The notes: generated from the sequence alone by a model not told the origin. Counted from the stretch's first letter, positions 34,775 to 44,195 are shown. The stretch is 64,000 bases of DNA from Skermania piniformis (GCF_019285775.1 NZ_CP079105.1:3914603-3978602), one strand, 5' to 3'. Numbers and translations are program-made.

Positions 34775-35323
34775 TTACAGCTCGGGCCCTTCCGTGCGCA
34801 GATCGTCCACCTTCTGCATCGCCGTGCGCAGCTCGTCGAGCCACTGCTCGGTGTGCTGCCCGACCAGCCGGACCGACCAGGCGAGCGCGTCCGCCCGGGA
34901 GCGGGCCACACCGGCATCGACCAGGGTGTCCAGCACGGCCCGTTCCGGCTGGCGCAGCCGGGTCATCACCGGCACCGCGAGGTGGGTGAACAACGCCCGT
35001 CGGCCATCCACCTGCACCCCCCAGGCGACCTTGCGGCCGTACCGCGCCTCGGCCTCGTCGGCGATCTGCATGCGCGCAGCCCGGGTGTCCTCCCGGAATC
35101 GCGCGATCCGGCCGTCGAGCGCCGCGGCCGACTCCTCGGCCGCCGACAACTCGCCGACCACGACGATCTCCTCCCGGTCCACCGACACCTCGGGCGGGCC
35201 GGTGAACCAGTCGTCGGGCAGCCGACCGGAGAACCAATCGGCAGCGTCCCCGGCGGCCGGCACGTCGGCCTGCTGCCACCCGCCGGGCCGACCGACCCGT
35301 GGTTCGCGATATCCACGCCGCAT
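34775..35323 (-). CDS. Conserved actinobacterial protein with putative ribbon-helix-helix C-terminus
   Basis: 182 residues; no named family recognised with certainty. The N-terminal third is polar with repeated DWF (ADWFSG, DDWFTG). The middle has VDREEIVVVGEL, then a helical acidic stretch (ELSAAEESAAALDGRIARFR). The C-terminal segment from RLRQPERAVLDTLVDAGVA through SRADALAWSVRLVGQHTEQW looks like a ribbon-helix-helix DNA-binding domain. ATG 35323 has the strong RBS GAGGAGG. A perfect palindrome (35335-35354) directly abuts that RBS, which would suit autoregulation. Confidence 0.7.
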   Translation of the reverse strand: MRRGYREPRVGRPGGWQQADVPAAGDAADWFSGRLPDDWFTGPPEVSVDREEIVVVGELSAAEESAAALDGRIARFREDTRAARMQIADEAEARYGRKVAWGVQVDGRRALFTHLAVPVMTRLRQPERAVLDTLVDAGVARSRADALAWSVRLVGQHTEQWLDELRTAMQKVDDLRTEGPEL

Positions 35324-35334
35324 GGCGTCCTCCT

Positions 35335-35354
35335 CTTGTAATAGTGATTACAAG
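35335..35354. promoter_or_regulatory. Perfect palindrome CTTGTAAT-N4-ATTACAAG
   Basis: 8-bp arms around AGTG, directly upstream of the RBS of the 182-residue protein, with one more ATTACA half-site just beyond. It is very AT-rich for this genome. The likely reading is an operator for the adjacent putative ribbon-helix-helix protein. Confidence 0.65.
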
Positions 35355-35589
35355 ATTACATAGGTGCGGCGACACGGGTACACGCCGCGAAAAACCGGAG
35401 ACTTTTCGAACTTTGGCGTGTCGCCCGAAGGCACGCCCAATACCTGGTGGGATCGTGGCTTTTGTTATCAGAGCGACAGGATTGAATCGCGCTCGGCGGA
35501 TGCTCAGACCCCCGTTACACCGATATCGTAAAGGTGTCGTAGGTTCGGAACTCTTGTTGGAGCTACAACAAGGCTGGAGATTGGGCGTC

Positions 35590-37272
35590 ATGGATTTTCG
35601 GGGATCCCGTCGCGTGTGGATCACAGCAGCAGCCGCGGTGAGCGCGGTCGTCGCGCTCACGTTGTCTGCTACCGGGTGTTCGCTAGGACATAGCGAGAGC
35701 GACGCCGAGGCGCTCGTTCGACATTTCACCGAGGCACTCGACCATCAGGATGTGACCAATGCAGCGGCATTGACGTCCTATCCGAACGCTGCCACGGCAA
35801 CTATTCAGCAGATGTTCGACGGGCTGAAGGCGGACGCGGTCGACTACAAACTGACCCAGTTCATCGGGCTGGACGATGCGTCCGGGTTCTTCACCATGGA
35901 CGTCGCCTGGCATATCGGCGAGAACAAGGACTGGATCTACTCGGTTCAGGGCAGCGTGCGCCGGTTGGCGGTGGGCTGGCGGATCTCCTGGGACCCCAGC
36001 GTCGTGATGCCCGAGCTGGGGCATCAGCGCACCGTGAAGCTGATCCGCACCGATGCGGCACCGCCGTTGGTGGATGCCCTGAACGGGCCGGTGCTGATGG
36101 CCGAGCAACCGGTCAACGCGATCCTGCTGGATCCGGCGAAGATGCCCGACCCCGGCGCCACCACCGCTGCGGTCGCCGCCACCATCGAGCCGGTGGCCCC
36201 GCTGGTGACCTCGCAGACCCTGCTGCAGGACCTGGTCGTCGCCCAGGGCAAGCCGATCACCGCGGTCACCCTGCGCGACCCCGACTTCGAGATCCTGGGC
36301 CCCGCACTGACCGGAATTCCCGGCGTCTCGGTGGAGAAGCAGCCCCGGCTGCTCAGCGTGGACCGGCGGATCGGCTCACCGGTGCTCGACGGACTACGCA
36401 ACCTGTGGCAAGCCAACCGGGACACCACCGCGGGCTGGGCGGTGCAGACGTTCGAGGCCGACGGGAAGCCGGCGGTCCGGATGGCCGGGTATCAGGGCCC
36501 GCCCGGCCCGGACATCGCCGCCACCATGGACACGCGACTGCAGTTGGCCGCTACCGACGCGGTGGCCAGCATCGCCACCCCGGCGGCCATCGTGGCGATC
36601 CAGCCGTCCACCGGTTCGGTGCTGGCGGTCGCGCAGAACGGTTCGGCCACCGACCTCGGCCCGATTGCGCTGACCGGCCTGTTCCCCGCCGGGTCGAATC
36701 TGGACCTGTTCAAGACCGCCGCGGGCGCCGAGACGGGCACGCCGCCGTCGGACGTCACCGCCGACGACACCGTGCAGTACGCCTCCCGGCTGGGCCTCGG
36801 CGTCGACTTCAAGATCCCCGGTCTGAACGAGACCACCGGCCGGCTACCCGAATCCGGGATGGGCCTGGAACCGGCCCGCAGCGAACCGACCAACTCGGAT
36901 GCGGTGCTGGTCAGCCCGTTCGGCATGGCGGTCGCGGCGGCGACGGTAACGCACGGCAATCTGGTGATACCGCAGATCGCCTTGGGCCACCCGGGCAGCA
37001 CCCTCGCCCACCCGGAACCGCTGCGGCCGGATGTGATCGAGCGGCTGCGGGCGCGGATGCGGGAGGCGGCCAACGGGCCGGGCACCGAGGCGCTGCACGC
37101 CTTCCCGGACGTGGTCGGCATGCCGGCCACCACCGGCCCGGACCAGTGGTTCGTCGGCAATCGCGGCGACGTTGCGTTCGCGGTGTTCGCCCAGAACCCG
37201 GAGACCACCGACACCGCGATGAAGCTGACCAGCCGGATGTTCGCTGCGCTGGTCAGCCAGCCGGCCGCCTGA
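35590..37272 (+). CDS. Penicillin-binding-protein-like lipoprotein lacking catalytic motifs
   Basis: 560 residues. A lipoprotein signal with lipobox ATGC (Cys at 30) is followed by an NTF2-like MecA_N domain (about 40-150, EALVRHFTEALDHQDV), a PBP dimerisation-like domain and a transpeptidase-like domain, the architecture of PBP-lipo (Rv2864c type). The catalytic motifs are gone: the SxxK position reads PAGSNLDLFKT (Ser369, Lys375, SX5K), the SxN loop is deleted, and the KTG position reads ATTGPDQW. It is thus probably a non-catalytic scaffold or regulator. ATG 35590 is supported by the signal peptide. Its last 20 bp overlap the convergent DUF3054 gene. Confidence 0.8.
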   Translation: MDFRGSRRVWITAAAAVSAVVALTLSATGCSLGHSESDAEALVRHFTEALDHQDVTNAAALTSYPNAATATIQQMFDGLKADAVDYKLTQFIGLDDASGFFTMDVAWHIGENKDWIYSVQGSVRRLAVGWRISWDPSVVMPELGHQRTVKLIRTDAAPPLVDALNGPVLMAEQPVNAILLDPAKMPDPGATTAAVAATIEPVAPLVTSQTLLQDLVVAQGKPITAVTLRDPDFEILGPALTGIPGVSVEKQPRLLSVDRRIGSPVLDGLRNLWQANRDTTAGWAVQTFEADGKPAVRMAGYQGPPGPDIAATMDTRLQLAATDAVASIATPAAIVAIQPSTGSVLAVAQNGSATDLGPIALTGLFPAGSNLDLFKTAAGAETGTPPSDVTADDTVQYASRLGLGVDFKIPGLNETTGRLPESGMGLEPARSEPTNSDAVLVSPFGMAVAAATVTHGNLVIPQIALGHPGSTLAHPEPLRPDVIERLRARMREAANGPGTEALHAFPDVVGMPATTGPDQWFVGNRGDVAFAVFAQNPETTDTAMKLTSRMFAALVSQPAA

Positions 37273-37666
37273 ACCGCAGGCGGTAGAGGGCCCGCCAACC
37301 GAGGAGGAAGCAGGCGAGCACGACGGCCGCGACCACGACGAAGCTGACCGCAACCCCCTGGTCGGCGAGCGCACGCAACGCCATGCCGCCGGTCAGGGTG
37401 GTCAGCCACACCGTCCCCCCGTCGGGCAGCACGCGGTAGCCGAGCCGGGGTGCGCGCGACCGGCGACCGATCACCAGCAGCGCCCAACCCAGGCACAGCC
37501 CGGCCAGAAACGGCCACCACGTCGTCGCGACGCCGGCCATCGTGACGCCCTCCGCATGGCTCCGCCGACCGAGCACGACGAATACCAGCACCAGGACGAC
37601 GTCGATCCCGAACGCCGGCAGCATCGATATCGGCGACCGGGCCGGCGGCGCCGCTTCAGCCGGCAC
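37253..37666 (-). CDS. DUF3054 membrane protein
   Basis: 137 residues with four predicted helices, e.g. FGIDVVLVLVFVVLGRRSHAEG (first helix and loop typical of DUF3054) and FVVVAAVVLACFLLGWRALY. Function unknown. GTG 37666 overlaps the end of the upstream membrane-protein gene by 11 bp, implying coupling. Confidence 0.82.
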   Translation of the reverse strand: MPAEAAPPARSPISMLPAFGIDVVLVLVFVVLGRRSHAEGVTMAGVATTWWPFLAGLCLGWALLVIGRRSRAPRLGYRVLPDGGTVWLTTLTGGMALRALADQGVAVSFVVVAAVVLACFLLGWRALYRLRFRRPAG

Positions 37667-38795
37667 GGTTCTTTCGCATCTGCTCTGCCTCCGCCCGCTC
37701 GAGCGCCACGTCGGACTCCAGGCCCCCGCTCTGGTGCCCGCGGAACAGGAACAGGAACACCACCCAGCCGACCATGGCCACCAGGATGAAGCTGACCCCG
37801 CGGTAGACGAATGCCGCGGCGACCGCCTGGGCCGCCGGCAGGCCGGCCGCCGAGGTGAGCGACGCGATCAGGGTCGCGTCCACGTAGACGATGCCGCCGG
37901 GTGCGAACGGAATCGTGCCGACCGCCTTGCCGAACGCGAACGCGATCAGCACCCCGGCCAGGCGCGGGTCGGCGCCGACCGCCAAGCAGGCGAAACCCAG
38001 GCAGGCGACGTCGCCCATCCGGTGGATCACCGCCCACAGCGTGGTCAGGACCGCGTCGCGGCGCCGCATCTCCACCGACTCGAGTTGCGTGATCATGTCG
38101 CGGACCTGTTGCAGCCCGTCGTCGGCGGGATGCCGGCGGATCGCGTTGAACCGGGCCACGCACCAGCGGACGACCGCATCGATCCGGGTCGGGTGCCGGG
38201 TGGCGTAGTGCCCGGCCCAGAACAGCGCGAGGATCCCGCCGATCGAGAAGATCAGGGTGAACGGGCTGGCCGAGCCACCGGCGAGGATGGCCCCGGCGAA
38301 GCCGAGCAACGCGAGTCCGACCGCCGCGATCACGCCCGAGATCGCCAGCTGCCAGGACGCGACGATCGGACTCGCCCCCCACCGCCGGGTCTCCCGGTAG
38401 GTGAAGCCGGTGGAGAACACCTGACCGGCCGGCAACGTGACCGACATCGCCGTCGACGCGTAGATCACCGACAACGAACGCCGCTGGCTGACCTCGACGT
38501 GTCCGGCATGCAACAACTGTTTCTGCATGCGCCCGAACCCACTGAGCGAGACCGCCTCGGCGACGACGCAGGCCGCCACCCAGCCCCAGTGGATATCGGT
38601 CAGGTTCTTCCACGATTCGTGCAACCGCGGCCAGAGATAGATTCCCTCGCCGATCAGCAATCCGCACAGCAACAGACCGGCCAGCCACTTCAGCCACCAC
38701 CAGCGGCCGCGCACCGGGCGCGCACCGTCGTCCGACGATGCCGCCGCGCTGGAGCGATGCCGGCGAAACGACCGGGACGATGCTGGCCGGGGCAC
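37656..38795 (-). CDS. Lysylphosphatidylglycerol synthase TM-region-like protein (YbhN/UPF0104)
   Basis: About 379 residues, 7-8 membrane helices. LPAGQVFSTGFTYRETRRWG and GKAVGTIPFAPGGIVYVDATL are the repeated P-G-x-x-G-like stretches of the LPG_synthase_TM family; the catalytic MprF domain is missing, so it is a flippase-like or unknown-function member. GTG 38795 is selected since the longer frame would lie inside the cyclase gene. It is 10 bp downstream of that cyclase and likely in one transcript. Confidence 0.82.
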   Translation of the reverse strand: MPRPASSRSFRRHRSSAAASSDDGARPVRGRWWWLKWLAGLLLCGLLIGEGIYLWPRLHESWKNLTDIHWGWVAACVVAEAVSLSGFGRMQKQLLHAGHVEVSQRRSLSVIYASTAMSVTLPAGQVFSTGFTYRETRRWGASPIVASWQLAISGVIAAVGLALLGFAGAILAGGSASPFTLIFSIGGILALFWAGHYATRHPTRIDAVVRWCVARFNAIRRHPADDGLQQVRDMITQLESVEMRRRDAVLTTLWAVIHRMGDVACLGFACLAVGADPRLAGVLIAFAFGKAVGTIPFAPGGIVYVDATLIASLTSAAGLPAAQAVAAAFVYRGVSFILVAMVGWVVFLFLFRGHQSGGLESDVALERAEAEQMRKNRAG

Positions 38796-38805
38796 GTACG
38801 CAAGC

Positions 38806-40359
38806 CTAACCAATCGGTGGTACCACCTCGGGCACCACCGGCACCTCGAAGTCCACCGGCCAGGCCAGCTGGGTGCGGCGGCGGCGACCACGCAGCGCGA
38901 TCGTCTCACCCAGCTCCCAGTGTTCCTGCTCGGCCGATTCGGCGAAATACAGCGCGCTGCTGGAGGCCAGCACCCGGGTCGGGTGATCCTTGGCCAGTTC
39001 GGTCAGCCGGGACGCCTCGTTCACCGGATCACCGATCACGGTGTACTCGAACCGATTGGCCGCGCCGATGTTGCCCGCGACCGCGAGCCCGGCCGACACC
39101 CCGATCCCGATGTCCAAACCGGCGATCTCGGCCAGGCCGGCCCGCAGCTCCCGGGCCGCCGCCAACGCGGCGGTCGGCGCGTCCGGCCGGTCCAGCGGCG
39201 CGCCGAACACCGCGAGCGCGGCGTCCCCGACGAACTTGTTGACCAACCCGCTGTGCCGGTCGACCACCGCGACGACCACCCGGAAGAACTCGTTGAGCAG
39301 GTCGACCACCTCGGTCGGCGGCCGCTCGGCCGCGGCGGCGGTGGAACCGACCATGTCGACGAACAACACCGCGACGAACCGGGTCTCACCGCCGAGCTCG
39401 GTGCCGTAGTGGAGCGCACGCTGCGCGACATCCGCGCCGACGTGCTGACCGAACAGCTCCTGCAGCTCACGTCGCTTGGCGGCTTCGTCCATCATCCGGT
39501 TGAACCCGACCTGCAGCCGGCCGATCTCGCTCCCGTCGAACACCTCCACCTGCACGTCGGTACCGCCCTTCTCGACGATCGCCATCGCCCGGGTGAGCTG
39601 ACGGACCGGATCGGCGATGCTGGCACCGGTGAGCATGGACAACGCGCCCGCCTGCAGGATCACCACCGCGCAGAGCAGCAGCACCGCGATCGCCAACGAG
39701 TTCGGCGAGAACGTGAACCGGGAGGAAAGCTGGGTCACACCCAGCAGCACGATCCCGATCACCGGGGCGAAGGTGCCCAATCCCCAGGTCAACGCCATCC
39801 GAGTGCCGATCCCCGGGGTGTAGCTACGGTCGAACTCACCGTAGGCCAATGCCTCGGCCGCGACCGGGCGCAGGATCCGCTCACCGAGCATGTAGGAGAA
39901 CCCGAACACCACCGTGGCCGCCATGCAGGCGGTCGTGATCACCACGGCGGCCAGCCCCGGCGCGACCCGGGTGATCTGAATCGACAGCACGCTGCCGATC
40001 ACCACCCACAACGCCAGGTGGACGAGCGCCTGCCGCAGCGGCGCATTCAACGCCGCCACCTGTTCCTGCCGGCTCGGCCCGCCACCACGCTGCTGCCAAC
40101 GCATCACCGGGCGCAGCATCCAGGCCGACGCGACCAGGCTCAGCACACCGCCGATCACCAGACAGATCGCAAACGTCGACTGGCTGGTGTGCCGCAGCTC
40201 CGCGTACTCCGGGGTCTGACTCACCGGGAGCCCGTAGACGATGAACAGGTACGCCATGATCGCGCCGAAGCCGTTCGCCAGCAGCATCGACGCCATGTAC
40301 AGCGGCCACCGGGTATGCATGGTCTGTTTGACCGCTTCCAGGGGCGCCGACACGTTCAC
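38806..40359 (-). CDS. Membrane adenylate cyclase, class III, with HAMP domain
   Basis: 517 residues. Six membrane helices (about 17-255) lead to a HAMP segment (ASIADPVRQLTRAMAIVEKG) and a class III cyclase domain. Visible catalytic elements: VLFVDMVGSTA (metal Asp), NKFVGDAALAVFG (Lys and second metal Asp) and NRFEYTVIGDPVNEASRL (Asp). It makes cAMP from ATP at the membrane, as in the mycobacterial six-helix cyclases (Rv1318c-Rv1320c type). GTG 40359 start. Divergent from the AI-2E-family gene. Confidence 0.9.
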   Translation of the reverse strand: MNVSAPLEAVKQTMHTRWPLYMASMLLANGFGAIMAYLFIVYGLPVSQTPEYAELRHTSQSTFAICLVIGGVLSLVASAWMLRPVMRWQQRGGGPSRQEQVAALNAPLRQALVHLALWVVIGSVLSIQITRVAPGLAAVVITTACMAATVVFGFSYMLGERILRPVAAEALAYGEFDRSYTPGIGTRMALTWGLGTFAPVIGIVLLGVTQLSSRFTFSPNSLAIAVLLLCAVVILQAGALSMLTGASIADPVRQLTRAMAIVEKGGTDVQVEVFDGSEIGRLQVGFNRMMDEAAKRRELQELFGQHVGADVAQRALHYGTELGGETRFVAVLFVDMVGSTAAAAERPPTEVVDLLNEFFRVVVAVVDRHSGLVNKFVGDAALAVFGAPLDRPDAPTAALAAARELRAGLAEIAGLDIGIGVSAGLAVAGNIGAANRFEYTVIGDPVNEASRLTELAKDHPTRVLASSSALYFAESAEQEHWELGETIALRGRRRRTQLAWPVDFEVPVVPEVVPPIG

Positions 40360-40441
40360 AATCTATCGGTTCGCCCGCCGCTTACCTTGGTTGTCCGACT
40401 TCTTCCCGGCATCGCCGCAGGTCTGGTTAGGCTCGACCACG

Positions 40442-41659
40442 ATGAGCACGAACAAGGTGCCGGCTCCGGAGCGCGGCGCCGCGGAGGTTCCGCCGGCGCC
40501 CGAGATGCCGCCGCCGACCTCGGCCGACGCGGTCCACCCGCTGGTCCGGGTCGGCGCGGAATGGACCTGGCGGCTGCTCGTTCTGTTCGCCGGACTGCTC
40601 ACCCTCGGCTATGTCGTGCAGCAACTCACCCCGGTCGTCGTTCCGCTGGCGTTGGCGTTGCTCTCCGCCGCCTTGCTGATCCCCATCGTGAACCGGCTGG
40701 TCCGGTTCCGGGTGCCGCGCTGGCTGGCGGTGGTGGCGACCGTCGTCGGCTCGATCGGCGTCCTCGCCGGAATCATGACGTTCGTCGTCGAGCAGTTCAT
40801 CTCCGGCCTACCGCAGCTGAGCAACCAGATCACCGCCAGCATCGAAGAGATCCGGGAGTGGCTCACCGCCGGCCCGTTGCATCTGAGCGGAGATCAGATC
40901 AGCCGGGCCAGCGATTCGGTGGTGCGCGCCATCCAGTCCAACCAGGACGCGCTGACCAGCGGGGCGTTGACCACCGCGACGTTCATCGGCGAAGCACTCG
41001 CCGGCGCGCTGCTGACCCTGTTCATCCTGATCTTCTTCCTGCACAACGGCCGGCAGATCTGGGAGTTCGTCACCCGGATCGTGCCGACCACCAACCGGCC
41101 CGACGTCCGCCGCGCCGGCTCGGCCGCGTTCGTGACCCTGTCCGGCTACATGCGGGCCACCGTCGTGGTGGCCGCGGTGGACGCGATCGGGATCGGGTCG
41201 GGCCTGGCCATCCTCGGCGTGCCGCTCGCGTTGCCGCTGGCCTCGCTGGTGTTCATCGGCGCGTTCATCCCGATCGTCGGCGCCTTCCTGACCGGGTTCG
41301 TCGCGGTGTTCATCGCGTTCGTCAGCAAAGGCCCGGTCACCGCGTTGATCACGCTCGGCATCATCATCGCGGTCATGCAGCTGGAGGGCCACGTGATGCA
41401 GCCGCTGCTGCTCGGCCGGGCGGTGCGGGTACATCCGCTCGGGGTGGTCCTGGCGATCACCACCGGCATCGTGCTGGCCGGCATTCCCGGCGGGCTGCTG
41501 GCCGTGCCGTTGGCCGCGATGGCGAACACCGCGATCCGATCGCTGCTGGGCAAGGCCGACGAAGCGCCGCCGATCACGCTGATACCGGCCGACGACGATG
41601 TGCCGGATGAGCAGCCGGTCCCGGCGGCGATCGGGGACGACCGATCGCCGGGTCGGTGA
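40442..41659 (+). CDS. AI-2E transporter family permease (PerM-like)
   Basis: 405 residues, eight membrane helices. A Pro-rich N-terminus of ~35 residues is followed by family stretches LTPVVVPLALALLSAALLIP, FIGAFIPIVGAFLTGFVA and MQLEGHVMQPLLLGRAVRVHPL. Members act as permeases or Na+/H+ exchangers; some mycobacterial ones are linked to cell-division stability. ATG 40442 is preferred; the frame upstream lies over the cyclase. It overlaps the histidine kinase start by 4 bp. Confidence 0.88.
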   Translation: MSTNKVPAPERGAAEVPPAPEMPPPTSADAVHPLVRVGAEWTWRLLVLFAGLLTLGYVVQQLTPVVVPLALALLSAALLIPIVNRLVRFRVPRWLAVVATVVGSIGVLAGIMTFVVEQFISGLPQLSNQITASIEEIREWLTAGPLHLSGDQISRASDSVVRAIQSNQDALTSGALTTATFIGEALAGALLTLFILIFFLHNGRQIWEFVTRIVPTTNRPDVRRAGSAAFVTLSGYMRATVVVAAVDAIGIGSGLAILGVPLALPLASLVFIGAFIPIVGAFLTGFVAVFIAFVSKGPVTALITLGIIIAVMQLEGHVMQPLLLGRAVRVHPLGVVLAITTGIVLAGIPGGLLAVPLAAMANTAIRSLLGKADEAPPITLIPADDDVPDEQPVPAAIGDDRSPGR

Positions 41660-42786
41660 CCGACCCGATCGGTCACCTGTGGCGGGCCGCGCAGGTCTTC
41701 CGCCTGGTCACGCTGGTATATGCGATCGGCCAGCAGCTGGCCTCGGTACAGAACTACACCCGGCCGCAGCTGAGCTGGGTGCTGGTCGGGGTGATGGTGA
41801 TGTGGACCGGGGTGGCCGCCGCCCTGCTCGGCGGCAATTCGGTGCCGCGCGGCTGGGTGGTGGTCGGCGATCAGCTAATCGCGGGGCTCCTGATCATCGG
41901 CACCCGGTTCGTCGCCGACCACGACTGGTATCACAACCATCAGACCTTCCCGACGAACCTCTGGGTGACCAACGCCGTGTTCTCGGCGGCGCTGCAATGG
42001 GGTCTGACCGGCGCATTGGCCTCGGCGGTGGGCTTGGCGGCCCTGTCCGCGGTGGCGCGCGAACTGATCGACCTCGACCTGTGGCGCGACGCCACCGCAC
42101 CGCAGCTGATCGCGGCCGGCGCCGCCGTCGCGGTCGCGGCCGGCACCGGGCGCCGGGCGCACGACCAGTTGGAGCGGGCGATCCGGCTCACCGCCGCGAC
42201 CGAGGAGCGGGAACGGTTGGCCCGGGAGGTGCACGACGGGGTGCTGCAGGTGCTGGCCTACGTCCGCCGCCGGGCCGGGGAGATCGGCGGGCCGGCCGTC
42301 GAGTTGGCCGACAAGGCCGGCGAACAGGAGATCGCACTGCGGATGCTCATCTCGGAACAGAACTCCGCCACGGACTCCGGCGGCGAGGCGGTGGACCTGC
42401 GTCCGTTGCTGCGCACCCAGGAGCGTGCCGGAGTCACCGTTGCCGCTCCCGGGGTACCGGTGCCACTCGACCGGCGGGTGGCGACCGAGATCGCCGCTGC
42501 GGTAGCCGCCGCACTGGCCAACGTCGCCCAGCACGCCGGACCAGGCGCGCGGGCCTACGTACTGCTGGAAAGTCTGGACTCCGAGGTGCTGGTCAGCGTG
42601 CGCGACGACGGGGTCGGTATTCCGCCGGAGCGACTGCATGACGCCGAAACCGAGGGACGGATGGGGGTCTCCAAATCGATCCGCGGCCGGATCGCTGCGC
42701 TCGGCGGGAGCGCGGCGCTGGTGTCGGCGCCGGGCGAAGGCACAGAATGGGAGTTCCGGGTCCCCCGAGACGGAGTGCGACAGTGA
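41656..42786 (+). CDS. Sensor histidine kinase, MacS/NarL-partner type
   Basis: 376 residues. Membrane helices occupy about 15-165 (VLVGVMVMWTGVAAALLGG etc.). The HisKA_3 dimerisation motif is EERERLAREVHDGVLQVLAY with the phospho-acceptor His in REVHDG, and the ATPase part carries VRDDGVGIPPE and GRMGVSKSIRGRIAALGG. It resembles the MacS family of actinobacterial kinases (MacRS of Streptomyces), but the signal is unknown. The GTG overlaps the preceding stop by GTGA, and the next gene starts the same way, so the three genes form a coupled operon. Confidence 0.88.
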   Translation: MTDPIGHLWRAAQVFRLVTLVYAIGQQLASVQNYTRPQLSWVLVGVMVMWTGVAAALLGGNSVPRGWVVVGDQLIAGLLIIGTRFVADHDWYHNHQTFPTNLWVTNAVFSAALQWGLTGALASAVGLAALSAVARELIDLDLWRDATAPQLIAAGAAVAVAAGTGRRAHDQLERAIRLTAATEERERLAREVHDGVLQVLAYVRRRAGEIGGPAVELADKAGEQEIALRMLISEQNSATDSGGEAVDLRPLLRTQERAGVTVAAPGVPVPLDRRVATEIAAAVAAALANVAQHAGPGARAYVLLESLDSEVLVSVRDDGVGIPPERLHDAETEGRMGVSKSIRGRIAALGGSAALVSAPGEGTEWEFRVPRDGVRQ

Positions 42787-43448
42787 ACGCCGAGCCCGCC
42801 CAGCAGTCGACCGTGATGGTCGTCGACGATCACCCGATGTGGCGTGACGGGGTGGCGCGCGACCTGACCGGCGCCGGCTTCGCGGTGATCGCCACCGCGG
42901 ACGGGGTCGCCGCGGCCGCCCGCCGGGCCGCTGCGGTCCAACCCGACGTGGTGCTGATGGACATGCAGTTAGCCGACGGCAGCGGCACCACCGCCACCGC
43001 GGCGGTACTCCAGGTGTCCCCGCACAGCCGGGTGCTGGTGCTCTCCGCATCGTCGGAACGCGACGACGTGCTGGATGCGGTGAAGGCCGGCGCCACCGGG
43101 TATCTGGTGAAGAGCGCATCGGCGGCCGAGTTGATCGCGGCGGTCCGGGCCACCGCGCAGGGCCAGCCGGTATTCACACCGGGGCTGGCCGGGCTGGTGC
43201 TCGGTGAGTACCGGCGCATGGCCGGGGTGCCGGCGCAACGTAGCGCCCCGGCCGCGCCGACGCTCACCGAGCGGGAGACCGAGGTGCTGCGCATGGTGGC
43301 CAAGGGGTTGTCGGCCAAGCAGATCGCCACCCGGCTGACGATCTCGCACCGGACGGTGGAAAACCATGTGCAAGCCACGTTGCGCAAGCTGCATCTGGCG
43401 AACCGGGTCGAATTGACCCGCTACGCGATCGAGCAGGGCCTGGAATAG
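42783..43448 (+). CDS. NarL/LuxR-type response regulator
   Basis: 221 residues. Receiver domain with VVDDHPMWRDGV, phospho-acceptor Asp in DVVLMDMQL (about residue 59) and Lys in GYLVKSAS; C-terminal LuxR HTH with LTERETEVLRMVAKGLSAKQIA and ISHRTVENHVQATLRKL. It is the partner of the overlapping kinase. GTG 42783 gives the GTGA junction with the kinase stop. Confidence 0.92.
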   Translation: MNAEPAQQSTVMVVDDHPMWRDGVARDLTGAGFAVIATADGVAAAARRAAAVQPDVVLMDMQLADGSGTTATAAVLQVSPHSRVLVLSASSERDDVLDAVKAGATGYLVKSASAAELIAAVRATAQGQPVFTPGLAGLVLGEYRRMAGVPAQRSAPAAPTLTERETEVLRMVAKGLSAKQIATRLTISHRTVENHVQATLRKLHLANRVELTRYAIEQGLE

Positions 43449-43490
43449 CACCGTCGGCCGAACCCGGCGGTACCGCACTACCCTGGAGGA

Positions 43491-44195
43491 ATGGATCCAC
43501 GGGACCTGCGGGTGTCCGATGCCGAGCGGGAGCATGTCGGGATTCTGTTGCAGCGCGCGGTGGGCCAAGGCATGCTCTCGCTCGGCGAGTTCACCGAGCG
43601 ACTCGATACCGCGCTCGCTGCGCGTACCCGGAGCGAACTCAATGCGGTGCTGGCCGACTTGCCGGGTATCCGGATCGTCGCCCCGGTCGCGGCGCCCCAG
43701 CCGCCACCTGGTTATCGGCCCCCGCCGCACTACCGGCCGATCACCTATCGGCCACCGCCGCCGGGCTACCGGCCACCACCGCCGGGCTATCGGCCGCCGC
43801 TGCCCGGCCCGAACCACGACGTGGTCCGCGGCTGGTTCAGCAACATCTCCCGCAAGGGCGCCTGGCGGGTGCCGCCCCACCTGCAGGTGCACGCCCGGAT
43901 GTCGGCCGTCACCCTCGATTTCAGCCAGGCCACACTGAGCTCGCCGGTCGTCGAGCTGGCAGTGGACAGCGCGTTCAGCAGCATCACCCTCGTGCTGCCG
44001 GAGCAGGCCACGGTCGACGTGAACGCGATCCAGCTGCTGGCTTCCGATATCACCAGCAAGGTGCGCACCGGCCCGCCGGCCGGCGGGTTGCACCTGGTGG
44101 TGCGCGGCCGGATCAGTTTCGGCTCGGCCACCGCCCGGCACCCGTTCGGCACCGGCATCCGCCGGATGATGGGTCAGGGCGGCAGCCAGCCCTGA
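43491..44195 (+). CDS. DUF1707 domain protein with proline-rich linker
   Basis: 234 residues. N-terminal DUF1707 (RVSDAEREHVGILLQRAVGQG, FTERLDTALAARTRSEL), then a linker of repeated YRPPPPG units (about 72-105), and a C-terminal beta-rich domain (HLQVHARMSAVTLDFSQA, SITLVLPEQATVDVN) resembling the wall-active antibiotic-response/DUF4097-like domains. No membrane helix. ATG 43491 directly follows GGAGGA, which is rather close. It lies 42 bp behind the response regulator and may be part of that regulon. Confidence 0.78.
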   Translation: MDPRDLRVSDAEREHVGILLQRAVGQGMLSLGEFTERLDTALAARTRSELNAVLADLPGIRIVAPVAAPQPPPGYRPPPHYRPITYRPPPPGYRPPPPGYRPPLPGPNHDVVRGWFSNISRKGAWRVPPHLQVHARMSAVTLDFSQATLSSPVVELAVDSAFSSITLVLPEQATVDVNAIQLLASDITSKVRTGPPAGGLHLVVRGRISFGSATARHPFGTGIRRMMGQGGSQP

